Source: Anammoximicrobium sp964645045 (GTDB taxonomy: Bacteria > Planctomycetota > Planctomycetia > Pirellulales > Pirellulaceae). Taken from it: 64,000 nt of DNA. How positions within the stretch are numbered: the first letter of the stretch is position 1; every line of letters begins with the position of its first letter. The translations under genes and the position numbers were made by a program. The DNA is taken from NCBI GenBank assembly GCA_964645045.1, contig CAZXYZ010000028.1, positions 38,432-102,431 on the forward strand, in the 5' to 3' direction. Under the pieces are notes generated by a model. The model worked only from the letters and a program-made list of their open reading frames with translations, did no database searches and was not told the origin of the DNA. Shown here piece after piece: positions 49,756 to 58,583 of this stretch.

Positions 49756-51753
49756 ATGAACCAAGAATCAATTCCCAACCTGCGTGGTGGCAACGTCGGC
49801 GCCCGCACGACGACCATGCGTATGGCCCAACGCTTCCTGGTTTCCCTGTGCGTGGGATTCTTCATCGCCCTGGCTTGGTCGCAGAGCGAACGGGGCGTCG
49901 ATCAGCGGTTCTATCTGCGCTGGAGCGACGCGGCGGTCAGCGGCGACATCGAGCGGCTGGGGGCCGGCCTGCCTCGATCCGTGTGTGGCATTCCTTTTTT
50001 TCACTGGCAAGCGGGCACGGGCATGATCGCCGTTCCTGCGAGATGGGCGGCGGGGGCCCTGGGCCACGCCGACCAAACGGTGCAAATCACGGGATTCCTG
50101 TGCGCCGGCCTCTTCTGGTGGACCTTCTGGTGGGCCTTGCGCGAATTGTCGGATCCACCGCGCGCCTGGTTCGGCTGTGCCTTGGCTGCCGTGGCTACGC
50201 CGTTGGGCTACTATTCGCTGTCGGTTTCCTCCGAAACCGTCAGTCTGTTCCCGCTGGGCGTCTTGTTACTGCAATTCTGCCGCGGCCTGCGCGGGCGGCC
50301 GGCCAGTGTCGTGGCTATCGCAGCAGCGGCCGCGCTGTTGATGACCATCCGCTCGTACTTGGGCGTCTACGCCTGGCCCGCGATGTTCGTGGCGGTCGTC
50401 CAGTCGGCCAGGCGAGGCCGGGCCCGTCTGGCGGCAACCCTCGCCGTGCTGGCCTCCGGTGTCGCTGTGGCCGTGGCGCAGATCGCGGTTGTGAACTTCT
50501 GGATGACCGGCAGCCCGTGGGATTCGCCGTACCGGTTTGGCGACGCGCAATTCTCGAGCTTGGATTGGACCTGCCCTCACGGATCCCGGGTGTTGCTGGA
50601 GACCTTTCACGGTCTGTTCCCCACCCATCCGTTCATGCTTCTGGGGTTGGGCGCGCTGGCGGCACTGGCGATTCGGCCTTCCAACACGGCGCCGAGAGGT
50701 TACTGGGAATCGGAGGCATGTGGCGGTCGGCTGACGGCGTCCGCGGTGCCCGAGCGTCCCGCCTGGGGGATCGTGCTGCTCGCGGTTGCGGTCCACGTCT
50801 ATTTCCAAGGCTGCTGGTATTACTGGTGGGTGGCGGAAATCTCGTTCGGGATGCGGGGACTGGTGGCGGCATCAGTGCCTGCCGTCCTGGCGTTCATCCG
50901 GCTTGCTGCGATCGGCAGATTTCCTCACGTGGCCGGGTCTTTCCGAGACCGGAATCGCGTCTCGGAGAGACCCGGCCACGTGAAATGTGCAAACGACGAC
51001 TTGCCGAATCGCCGTCTGAGGATCGCCGGGGCGTTCCTCCGGCTCGTAATCACGCTGGCGTTGGCCTGCGCCGCATGGTCCTGGCTGCTGTGGCTGCAAG
51101 GTCCGATGGATTACCTGGACTGGGGCAGCATGGGGGAGGGCCAATGGCTGAGAATCCAGACGTGGATGGATCTTGAGATGGTTGCGATTGTGCTTGCCGG
51201 CGTCATCGTCATGGCGGTTTTCTGGTGGGCCTGCCTGGGAGGATCTTGGGACCGCTGGACGGTCTTCGCCGCAGGGTTGCTGGTCTCGGTCACGGCCCAT
51301 CTGCTCGAGCGAATCGTGTTTCAGCCGCCGGAGAATCTGCTGGCCTTTTACGGCCTGGTGGCCGCAGCGACGGTGCTGACCGGCATCGGCTCGTCCAGAC
51401 GGTTGCGCCGACGGTGTGAAGTCCGCGCGGCAACCAAGTTGGTGGCCTGCCTGCTGTTGGCGGCCTCGATCGCGGCGTTTTCTCATTTGGCATGGCACAC
51501 CCAGCGCCGGCTTGTCCGGCTCACCGGCGACTTCGCCACGTTCAACGCTGACGACGCCGCGGCAGCGTACAAGACGTTGAACCAGATCCCGCGATTCTCA
51601 ACGCAGCGGAACAGCCTTCGCGGCTATCTGACCCGGACTTTGGGCGAGGCGTGGTGCAGGGATCAGGATCGGATCATTCAGGGCGGCGAAGAAGTCCACC
51701 ACGTCAAATCACAAGGGACGCGGACGCGGATGCGGAACGCGGTCAAGGATTAG
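49756..51753 (+). CDS. polytopic membrane protein with an in-frame palindromic repeat insertion
   Basis: 665 aa, about 13 membrane helices. The hydrophobic pattern, large loops and a DQRFYLRWSDAAV loop near the N-terminus suggest a GT-C-like polyprenyl-linked glycosyltransferase, but no sure family signature is seen. Residues about 390-410 (HVAGSFRDRNRVSERPGHVK) are encoded by a 59-base inverted repeat (50925-50983) and look unlike membrane-protein sequence. The start is uncertain: ATG at 49756 (chosen) or 49816. No clear ribosome-binding site. A decayed repeat end (CTCGAACGATGCTAAC) lies just downstream at 51767. Confidence 0.6.
   Translation: MNQESIPNLRGGNVGARTTTMRMAQRFLVSLCVGFFIALAWSQSERGVDQRFYLRWSDAAVSGDIERLGAGLPRSVCGIPFFHWQAGTGMIAVPARWAAGALGHADQTVQITGFLCAGLFWWTFWWALRELSDPPRAWFGCALAAVATPLGYYSLSVSSETVSLFPLGVLLLQFCRGLRGRPASVVAIAAAAALLMTIRSYLGVYAWPAMFVAVVQSARRGRARLAATLAVLASGVAVAVAQIAVVNFWMTGSPWDSPYRFGDAQFSSLDWTCPHGSRVLLETFHGLFPTHPFMLLGLGALAALAIRPSNTAPRGYWESEACGGRLTASAVPERPAWGIVLLAVAVHVYFQGCWYYWWVAEISFGMRGLVAASVPAVLAFIRLAAIGRFPHVAGSFRDRNRVSERPGHVKCANDDLPNRRLRIAGAFLRLVITLALACAAWSWLLWLQGPMDYLDWGSMGEGQWLRIQTWMDLEMVAIVLAGVIVMAVFWWACLGGSWDRWTVFAAGLLVSVTAHLLERIVFQPPENLLAFYGLVAAATVLTGIGSSRRLRRRCEVRAATKLVACLLLAASIAAFSHLAWHTQRRLVRLTGDFATFNADDAAAAYKTLNQIPRFSTQRNSLRGYLTRTLGEAWCRDQDRIIQGGEEVHHVKSQGTRTRMRNAVKD
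50925..50983. repeat. 25-bp inverted repeat inside a coding sequence
   Basis: The arms at 50925-50949 and 50959-50983 (TCACGTGGCCGGGTCTTTCC and on) pair with one mismatch around 9 bases. Core TCTYTCCGARACCGG is shared with 48271-48306. The reading frame is kept through the repeat. Confidence 0.9.
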
Positions 51754-51941
51754 AGGGAGCCATCTTCTCGAACGATGCTAACCTGGAGCCTGGATTATGA
51801 AAGTCTGATGAAATCCCGCCGCCCAGGGACCGGAAAGCGGGTTGCTGTCTTGCCTGCCCTGGCTTGGCCGCTTAGAACGAAGAGCGACGTTGCGTTGCAG
51901 CGCGTGGCGAGACTCCTTTCGAAGATCCTGGACCGAACAGC

Positions 51942-52697
51942 ATGATTGCCCAGCGGCGTGCGTCGCCAAATCTGGTCGTGATTCCGGCTTTCAACGAGCA
52001 GGAGGCACTGCCGCACACGATCGCGGCCCTGCAATGCCTGCCGGATGACTTCGAGTTATTGGTGGTGAATGACGGCTCGACCGATTCCACAGCGGATGTG
52101 GCGCGCGCATTGGCGGCCACGTCGCGGCTCAAGCTCCATGTCGTGGACTTGCCGCTGAACGGCGGGATCGGCGTCGCCGTGCAGACGGGTTATGTGTTCG
52201 CGGCGCACCAGCGGCGTTACGACTATGTGATTCAGTTCGACGGCGACGGCCAACACGACGTGGCCGCACTGCCGCGTTTGGTCGAGGAGTGCCGGCGGGC
52301 GGATCTGGATCTGTGCATCGGCTCGCGGTTTCGGGAGGCGGACGGCCAGGGCTTTCAGTCGACCTACTGGCGGCGCGTCGGCATCCGCTTCCTGGCGGGG
52401 CTGATCAGCTGGTTGGGCGGCGTGCGGGTGACTGATCCGACCAGCGGATTCCGCTGCGCCGGCCCCCGGGCCTGGAGTTCATTTGCCCGCCAGTACCCGG
52501 ACGACTATCCGGAACCGGAATCGCTGTACTGGTGCATCCGCAACCGGCTGCGGGTGGCCGAGGTCCCCGTGATGATGTTCCCCAGGGTGGGAGGCACAAC
52601 GTCGATCTTCAGGCTGCGCGCCGCGTATTACATGGCGAAGGTGACGCTCGCCATTCTGATCGACCGCATCCGGCTGCAAGAGAGCCCGTTGACATGA
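51942..52697 (+). CDS. family 2 glycosyltransferase (polyprenyl-phosphate type)
   Basis: 251 aa. GT-A fold: LVVIPAFNEQEALPHTIAAL, the DGSTD motif (VVNDGSTDSTADVA), DFDGDGQHD-type metal site as QFDGDGQHDVAALPRLV, and DPTSGFRCAGPRA. This is the DPM1/GtrB-like group that moves sugars to a polyprenyl phosphate. No C-terminal membrane helices. The stop overlaps the next ATG (ATGA): GT2 with a DUF2304 partner is a recurring pair in surface-glycan loci. It is the only plus-strand pair in this glycan region. Confidence 0.88.
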   Translation: MIAQRRASPNLVVIPAFNEQEALPHTIAALQCLPDDFELLVVNDGSTDSTADVARALAATSRLKLHVVDLPLNGGIGVAVQTGYVFAAHQRRYDYVIQFDGDGQHDVAALPRLVEECRRADLDLCIGSRFREADGQGFQSTYWRRVGIRFLAGLISWLGGVRVTDPTSGFRCAGPRAWSSFARQYPDDYPEPESLYWCIRNRLRVAEVPVMMFPRVGGTTSIFRLRAAYYMAKVTLAILIDRIRLQESPLT

Positions 52698-53143
52698 CTG
52701 CCGAACGCCTGATGTTCGTGGCCGGCGTGGCCGTGTTCCTGGTGACCCTGTGGTGGGTCCGCAGCCGGATGCTGCGGGAGCGCTACGCGATTGCCTGGAT
52801 GCTGTTGGCCACGCTGCTGCTGGTCTGCGGCATCTTCCCCGGCACCATCATGCGATTTGCCGATGCCACCCGGCTGAGCTATCCGTCGGCCGTGCTGTTC
52901 ATCTCGCTGAGCGCCATCTACTGTTTCTCGTTCTTCGTCACCGTTTCCCTGACGCGGCAGCATCGCCGCACGGCTCGTTTGCTGCAGGAAGTCGGGATTC
53001 TGAAGGCTCAGCTGGGGAGACTGCAGTCCCGGCTGGATGCGGCAGCGGACGAAGAGGAACCGGGGGAGGACTGCTGCGAAGCGACGGATGCCGCCGGAGC
53101 GTCGGGAGAACCATCCGGCAGCGGGCCGCGATGGCCCCGATGA
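52694..53143 (+). CDS. DUF2304 membrane protein
   Basis: 149 aa. Three membrane helices (about 3-20, 34-52, 70-92) then a coiled-coil-like helix (LLQEVGILKAQLGRLQSRLD) and an acidic tail. Matches DUF2304, small proteins that accompany GT2 polyprenyl-phosphate glycosyltransferases. They are thought to act with that enzyme at the membrane; the exact role is unknown. Translationally coupled to the GT2 gene. Confidence 0.8.
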   Translation: MTAERLMFVAGVAVFLVTLWWVRSRMLRERYAIAWMLLATLLLVCGIFPGTIMRFADATRLSYPSAVLFISLSAIYCFSFFVTVSLTRQHRRTARLLQEVGILKAQLGRLQSRLDAAADEEEPGEDCCEATDAAGASGEPSGSGPRWPR

Positions 53144-53647
53144 AGCGTGCCGTTCCGAGGCTGCGGGGTGAAGCGTCGCGTGGTCATCGAAGGAAGCAGC
53201 GAGGAACGTCCATCGGCGAGACCCCCAAGAGCTTGCCTCGTGGGTGAATGAGATTGTCGAGCTAAAACCGGTAACGCCACAACCCACCCGTCCCCCACTC
53301 CCCGATTCGGCCGCCGGAGGCGGCCGAATCGGGGAGTGGGGGACGGAAGGCGGCTCAGGGAAACGTTGACCGGTTTGGCCTGTAAGCACCGTTCGAGAAA
53401 TAACTGTCCAATCTTCCGTGAGCGGCAAGGCGCTAGCCCAATGCCACTTACTTTGGGAGCATTGGGGGCGTTCTTGTTAGCGGAGCGGCGCAAGCCGCCC
53501 GGTTTTCCGACGGTGATACCGGACGGCTCGCGCCGTGCCGCTGCAAAGTAAGCGGCATTGGGCGCTAGCCGCCGGCATTGCTGCCAATCCGGACGATCAG
53601 AAACCGGCGGCTAGCGCCTTGCCGCTCACGTATTCCTCGAACGGTCC
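53144..53647. other. repeat-filled intergenic region
   Basis: About 500 bases between the DUF2304 gene and the convergent GT2 gene, made largely of two repeat elements (53288-53346 and 53383-53650). No coding capacity is seen. Confidence 0.6.
53288..53346. repeat. perfect 28-bp palindrome with a 3-base loop
   Basis: The arms 53288-53315 and 53319-53346 are exact complements, starting CCGTCCCCCACTCCCCGATT. The loop is GGA. Very GC-rich; as RNA it would be an extremely stable hairpin. No T-run follows. Confidence 0.95.
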
Positions 53648-53650
53648 TTA
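53383..53650. repeat. 268-base nested inverted-repeat element
   Basis: The ends TAAGCACCGTTCGAGAAATA and TATTCCTCGAACGGTCCTTA pair with mismatches. Next inside, GTGAGCGGCAAGGCGCTAGC near 53418 pairs with GCTAGCGCCTTGCCGCTCAC near 53629. Further in, AATGCCACTTACTTT pairs with AAAGTAAGCGGCATT. The right end holds the stop codon TAA (53648-53650) of the minus-strand GT2 gene. The ends match those of the element at 31831-31949. Confidence 0.85.
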
Positions 53651-54439
53651 TGCTTTGCCCAAGATCCCCAGTCTCGACAGCACCCAATACGCGGCGATCG
53701 CCTTCTCGGCGTACAGGCGGTTCAGGAACAGGCTCCAGGGGTGTTTGCGGGCATGCCGACGGGCCACCGCACAATGTTCGCGAAACCGGTCTCGAGTGAC
53801 GGTGTTGGTCTTGCTGTCGCCGTGCCAGCGGAACTGCGACAGCACCCGATCCACGATCCGCGGGTCATTCAATTTGGCCATGCGCAGCCACAAATCGTAA
53901 TCCATCGCGTGCTGCAATGTGACATCGGGTTCGCCGATTTGCCGGCCGAACGCCCGTCTCCAGAAGACGCTCATTTGGCAGATGAAGTTCTCCTGAACAA
54001 GGCGTGCGAACGAATACTTCAGCAACCGCCGGTCCTTGTACTGCGTGATCCAGCGCTGGATCTCCCGCCCTTCCGCATCGATGATCTGGCAACGGCCGAT
54101 CAGCCATTGGGCTTCCAGCCTCTGGACGAATCCCTCGACAACCGCGGACAGCGCGCCGGGCGTGTACAGATCGTCGCTGTTCAACCAGCCGACGACGTCC
54201 CCGCCGGCCCGGGAGAATCCTTTGCACAAAGCATCGGCCTGACCGTTGTCGCGCTCGCTGAGCCAAACCAGCCGCGGATCTCGGATCGACCGCAGCAATT
54301 CCACGCTCCCGTCGGTGCTGCCGCCGTCCATGACCAGCATCTCCAGGTCGAAGTCCCCTTCCTGCGACAGCACACTCTCTATTGCCAGCCGCAGGAAGCG
54401 GCACTGATTATAGGACGGCGTGACAATGCTGATCTTCAT
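53648..54439 (-). CDS. family 2 glycosyltransferase
   Basis: 263 aa. The GT-A fold starts MKISIVTPSYNQCRFLRLAI; DGGSTDGSVELLRS and WLNSDDLYTPGALSAVVEGF (DD metal site) are clear; FICQMSVFWRRAFGRQIGEP and LQHAMDYDLWLRMAKL complete the pattern of a WcaA/WsaE-like enzyme adding a sugar to a surface glycan. Soluble; no membrane segments. GGAG lies about 7 bases before the ATG at 54439. The stop codon lies in the terminal base pairs of a repeat element. Donor and acceptor are unknown. Confidence 0.88.
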   Translation of the reverse strand: MKISIVTPSYNQCRFLRLAIESVLSQEGDFDLEMLVMDGGSTDGSVELLRSIRDPRLVWLSERDNGQADALCKGFSRAGGDVVGWLNSDDLYTPGALSAVVEGFVQRLEAQWLIGRCQIIDAEGREIQRWITQYKDRRLLKYSFARLVQENFICQMSVFWRRAFGRQIGEPDVTLQHAMDYDLWLRMAKLNDPRIVDRVLSQFRWHGDSKTNTVTRDRFREHCAVARRHARKHPWSLFLNRLYAEKAIAAYWVLSRLGILGKA

Positions 54440-54907
54440 TTGCGACTCCTCCGGCCGTTGAAAAAAGCCGGCCGAAAACCGGACCGCAGTTGACTGACTG
54501 TTACGGCGGTCCCGACCGCATCCATGCGCCGATGTTCTTGCCCGCGAGATGTTGCAGGTTACGCTTTGGCATGTCGATGACGCGCTCGCTGTGTTCACAC
54601 AGTGTTGTAAGGCAGCCAGCAGGGAATCATCCACCCAGCGGACTTTGGCGAGCGTCGGATAGCACGGATGGCAAAGCCGGGGCACGGATGAAAGATCGCC
54701 TTCTTTCGTTATCCGTGCCCCGGCTTTGCCATCCGTGCTACATCCGCGTGGGTAGTCCGTTTTCGGCGGTATGCTGAACGTTGCGGTCACCTGCATCCAC
54801 ACAAACGGTGCAGACGTTTCCCTGTGGGATGGATTGTCAGTCCGTCCTACTTTCAGTGCCACTATTGTGTAGCCACAGTAGGGTAACTCAGATTCTTTCG
54901 GGGATAC
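54440..54907. other. intergenic region with one inverted repeat
   Basis: About 470 bases between the GT2 gene and the epimerase gene. The perfect repeat at 54660-54740 is the only structure found. No gene seen. Confidence 0.5.
54660..54740. repeat. perfect 30-bp inverted repeat
   Basis: The arms at 54660-54689 and 54711-54740 pair exactly around 21 bases. The arm reads TAGCACGGATGGCAAAGCCG and on. It also contains internal direct repeats (GCACGGAT twice per arm). Confidence 0.9.
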
Positions 54908-55879
54908 TCATTTGCCGTGAAGGTGTTCGCGATACCACGCGGCCGTTTCCTGCCATGCCTGGTCCAACGAAAACGGCGGGTTGTAGCCGAAAACGCGGCG
55001 GGCCTTTTCAATGCTGTAGACGTAGGGCGTGGTCATCGTCCGCACCCGCGATGGGAAGATCGGCACGGGTACGCGGAGAAGCTTGCCCAGGCACCAGAAG
55101 CCCCAAGCGATGCCCATGGCGGCAGGGATCGGCAGGCGGATTCGCGGCAATCGTACGCCAAGCGACTGAGCCGCCGCCCGGGAGAACTCGGCCAGTGTGT
55201 AGGGCCGGGGGTCGCTCAGAAAGAACGTTTGGCCGACCGCCGCTTCGCTCAAGGACGCTTGGTACGTCCCCTGCACCAGATTCTTCACGTACACGAAGCT
55301 CTGCAGAACGTCCGGGCCGATCAAACAAAAACGCCCGGACTGAATCGCTTGAATGTACGCCCGCATCGTGCTTCGCTCGCGGGGGCCGAACACCAAAGTC
55401 GGCCGGATAATCGTCCAAGGCACATTCCCTTGAGCCACAATACGTTCCGCTTCCCGCTTCGAGCGACCGTAGGCCGTATGGTTGGGCGCGTCGAACGTTT
55501 CGTCGGTCGGCTCCGCCGTCCGGGTTAACGCCACGGCCAGCATGCTGCTGTACAAGACGAATCGCTTGACACCTCGAGACGCAGCCCGTTCCAGCACGTT
55601 GCTCGTACCCTCGGTGTTCACGCGATAGTCGTCCGGACTTCCGCCATTCAAATCCGTGCGTGCGGCCAGATGGTAGACCACGTCCACGTCCGGCATCAAA
55701 CGTTCGAGCCCCACCCGGTCAAGAACGTCGCAGGGGGTGATGGTCGTCTGCGAACAGTTCAGGTTCCGGGGCGACTCACCGGGGCGGAGGAGCACCGTGA
55801 CAAGGTGGCCGTTTTGCGCGAGCCAATCGCATAGGTGACTGCCGATAAAGCCCCCTCCTCCGGTCACGAGAGCATGCAT
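54908..55879 (-). CDS. NAD-dependent epimerase/dehydratase (extended SDR)
   Basis: 323 aa. The Rossmann start MHALVTGGGGFIGSHLCDWL has the GxxGxxG motif; VVYHLAARTD, the SDR serine (YSSMLAVAL) and the catalytic YxxxK (YGRSK) are in place. Extended SDRs of this kind epimerise or reduce nucleotide-sugar intermediates or similar substrates; some relatives act on sterols. The glycan locus suggests a nucleotide sugar. The ATG overlaps the stop of the upstream GT4 gene (ATGA), so they are coupled. Confidence 0.85.
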   Translation of the reverse strand: MHALVTGGGGFIGSHLCDWLAQNGHLVTVLLRPGESPRNLNCSQTTITPCDVLDRVGLERLMPDVDVVYHLAARTDLNGGSPDDYRVNTEGTSNVLERAASRGVKRFVLYSSMLAVALTRTAEPTDETFDAPNHTAYGRSKREAERIVAQGNVPWTIIRPTLVFGPRERSTMRAYIQAIQSGRFCLIGPDVLQSFVYVKNLVQGTYQASLSEAAVGQTFFLSDPRPYTLAEFSRAAAQSLGVRLPRIRLPIPAAMGIAWGFWCLGKLLRVPVPIFPSRVRTMTTPYVYSIEKARRVFGYNPPFSLDQAWQETAAWYREHLHGK

Positions 55880-57021
55880 CACTTCAACCTTTCCTTCCTG
55901 CCCGGCAATTCGGCACCCTCTTCGGCCGTTCTCCGAAGGGTCGCGAGCGTCGAACACGCACAATCGGTCCAACGCACCGGTGCCTTCAGCAGTTGCGTGG
56001 GCCCCCCCTGGCGCATGGCCCGCAGGACCGACTCGGAATCCGAGAAATCGACTTGGCACTCAGCCGGCACCCCCAACTCGCTGTAGACTTCCAGCGGCGA
56101 CACGAGGATCTTTTTTCCCCAGGCAGCCGCCTCGACGACCGGGAGTCCAAACCCTTCGAATATTGAAGGGAAAAGAACTCCGGCCGCATTTGCATACACC
56201 GCGTCGACTTGGTTCCGCGTCAGAAAGCCGAGATGCCGCACCCTGTCGCTCAGCCCCAAGCGACGGATTTCGCGTTCCAGCTGCGTCCAATACGACGTTT
56301 GTTTACCGGAAAGTACCAGGTGGTCTGCAAACCCCCTGCTCGCCCGCAGCTTCGCCCAGGTCCGAAGCAAAGTCAGGTGGTTCTTGTGCGGTCGGCTGAC
56401 CGCAGGGTAGTACCAGTAGCGAGCGGGGAGCTCGGCGACGGGTGCGAGGCAGTGCTGATCTGGCACGTCCCAGCCGAGCGGTACGGTAGTGACGCGGGAA
56501 GGGGGTACTGGGTAGTATTGCAACACCGCACGCCTCGTGTACTCGGAAATCGCGATCAGTCGATCGCTCCGTTCCACACTGTACCTGTAAATGCCGGCAC
56601 GAAAGACCCGTTCGGCCAGTGAATGGTATTTGGGAAACACCAGATGTTGGACGTCGAGGACCGTCATGACGACAGGCCCCCTGAGCCGTTTGGGAAACAA
56701 GGACTGTTGAGGAAAGAACACGACGTCCGGCTGCAGGTCTTCCAGAGCGCGTTCCGCCCATCGCGCCCGGTAAGGGGTCATCGCCTCGAGGATCCGGGCT
56801 TTCGTAATCTGTCGTCCGTCCCGATTCACCAAGCACTCGGTGGCCCCCGCAGGCGTGATCGTGCCGGCAATGTCGCGATGCACCAGCAGGCACACCTCGT
56901 CACCGGCAGCCGCCTCGACCAGGCGCGGGATCAGCCGCTGCAGGTAGGTTTCGGCACCGCCAATCGCGCCCGGGCGGTAGTTCAGAAGACTGATGACGAT
57001 ACGCACGGCCTGTTCACTCAA
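55879..57021 (-). CDS. family 4 glycosyltransferase
   Basis: 380 aa. GT-B fold: RIVISLLNYRPGAIGGAETY (glycine-rich acceptor loop), then ISEYTRRAVLQYYPVPPSRV, and the GT4 EX7E motif in FPSIFEGFGLPVVEAAAWGK. Retaining enzyme that moves a sugar from a nucleotide donor during polysaccharide or glycolipid synthesis. The start is a TTG at 57021 (or GTG at 57006); no strong ribosome-binding site is seen. It is translationally coupled to the epimerase gene downstream. Confidence 0.87.
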   Translation of the reverse strand: MSEQAVRIVISLLNYRPGAIGGAETYLQRLIPRLVEAAAGDEVCLLVHRDIAGTITPAGATECLVNRDGRQITKARILEAMTPYRARWAERALEDLQPDVVFFPQQSLFPKRLRGPVVMTVLDVQHLVFPKYHSLAERVFRAGIYRYSVERSDRLIAISEYTRRAVLQYYPVPPSRVTTVPLGWDVPDQHCLAPVAELPARYWYYPAVSRPHKNHLTLLRTWAKLRASRGFADHLVLSGKQTSYWTQLEREIRRLGLSDRVRHLGFLTRNQVDAVYANAAGVLFPSIFEGFGLPVVEAAAWGKKILVSPLEVYSELGVPAECQVDFSDSESVLRAMRQGGPTQLLKAPVRWTDCACSTLATLRRTAEEGAELPGRKERLK

Positions 57022-57280
57022 GTTAGCAACGGTATTCCGGTGGCGCGAGTTCGAGTCGGACCGGCCGATTTCGTTTCCCGTCCGCAGCTTCCTCGCAGAT
57101 TTTGAGGATCAGCCGCCCGGCGCTTTCTCAGCTGTATTTCTAGACGTGCAGGAAACCGGATTCGCAGCGGGGAATCGCGCAGCGGTTCGTCCATCGGAAG
57201 ACGTCTCGGGTACGCGGCCAGCGCGAGGGTATCGGCACGAACCCGGACGCTGGCTAGTTGGTTCCAGGACCGCGGGCACC

Positions 57281-58564
57281 TCATGGCGGGGGCCAGACTG
57301 GCATCACGGTTACCGGACTTTGGGAGACAATCGAGTCGTTATCGGTCCTTCCAGTGACCCGGTTGAACACAGAGAGTGCTTGCCTCGCCGCCGCATCCCA
57401 ACTGAATTTGCGGGCTTGCACGAATCCGTGTTCGCGAAACGAGCGGCGCAGCGTCTCGTCGGCCAGCAGTCTTCGGACGGCGTCCGCCAACTGCTCCGGC
57501 GACTGGGGATCAAACATCAGGCCCGCGTCACCGACGAGTTCGGGCAGCGACGAAACCTGACTTGCCACCACGGGGGTGCCGCACGCCAACGCCTCGACGA
57601 CCGGAAGCCCGAAACCCTCGTAGAGGCTTGGCATGACAAACACGCTTGCCAGGTTGTATAGCGCGGGCATTTCCGCATCGGGCACGTACCCCGTGCAGAC
57701 GATCCGATCGCGGTGGCCGCTTCGGTCCACGGCCGCCAGGATCCGTTCATCATTCCAGCCCTTTCCGCCAGCGATCACCAAGCCGTGCCGGAAGGCCGGT
57801 TCGCGGCACAACAGATCGAATGCCTCGATCAGGACAGGGATGTTCTTGCGCGGCTCCACCGTGCCCACGAACAGCAGGAACTGATCGGGCAAGCCCCGGC
57901 GGAGTTGTACCTCGTGCAGGTAGGATCGATCGGGGATCGGCAGATAACGTTCGGACACGCCGGGATATACCACCTCGACTTTTGTAGCGTCGATACCCAG
58001 AAACGAAGTGATATCGCGCTGGGTGTGAAATGAATCCGCCAGGACCATGTCGGCTCGATGAGCATGTTCCCGTAATTGCGCGGTCAGCGCGCGGTACATC
58101 ACCGGCTGGATTGTCTCCGGGTAGTGTTGGTAGGACAGATCATGGATCGTCACCACCGTCTTGAAAGCCGGGTGGAACAGACCAAAGAACCATGTCCCCC
58201 AGAACAGATCTGTTCCGGAACGGGCGAGGCTGCGCTCCGCACAACGAGCCCGCACGTTTGCGGCCCAGTCGCCGAACTTTGAGTTTCTCAGCAGCGGGAA
58301 CGCCCGACGCGCCAAGTTCCAGACGATCCTCTGTCCGCCCGTCGGTGGGTGGTGCGCAGCGAGTTCCTCGGGACTGGCTTTTTTCAAACGGCGGCCGATT
58401 CCGTACAGGAAGTACTCGTTGTCGGTGTCGAATTGGACGAAACGCTGCAGAAACTCGCGTGTATAGACGCCGATTCCGCCACTCCTCGCCAGCAACGGCC
58501 AACCGTTAGCAACGATCTTCAACGGACTTCCGATGCCAAATAGGGTCGGGTGGCCAAGGGGCAT
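57281..58564 (-). CDS. family 4 glycosyltransferase
   Basis: 427 aa. GT-B fold: ANGWPLLARSGGIGVYTREF near the N-terminus, VVTIHDLSYQHYPET, LLFVGTVEPRKNIPVLIEAF, then VMPSLYEGFGLPVVEALACG with the EX7E glutamates. Close in pattern to mannosyl/rhamnosyltransferases of O-antigen and capsule loci. The ATG at 58564 starts 20 bases after the GNAT gene's end; the family sequence begins at about residue 14, so the true start may be a little later. The intergenic 259 bases downstream hold nothing recognisable. Confidence 0.87.
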   Translation of the reverse strand: MPLGHPTLFGIGSPLKIVANGWPLLARSGGIGVYTREFLQRFVQFDTDNEYFLYGIGRRLKKASPEELAAHHPPTGGQRIVWNLARRAFPLLRNSKFGDWAANVRARCAERSLARSGTDLFWGTWFFGLFHPAFKTVVTIHDLSYQHYPETIQPVMYRALTAQLREHAHRADMVLADSFHTQRDITSFLGIDATKVEVVYPGVSERYLPIPDRSYLHEVQLRRGLPDQFLLFVGTVEPRKNIPVLIEAFDLLCREPAFRHGLVIAGGKGWNDERILAAVDRSGHRDRIVCTGYVPDAEMPALYNLASVFVMPSLYEGFGLPVVEALACGTPVVASQVSSLPELVGDAGLMFDPQSPEQLADAVRRLLADETLRRSFREHGFVQARKFSWDAAARQALSVFNRVTGRTDNDSIVSQSPVTVMPVWPPP

Positions 58565-58583
58565 ACCAGGACTTGGAATACGC

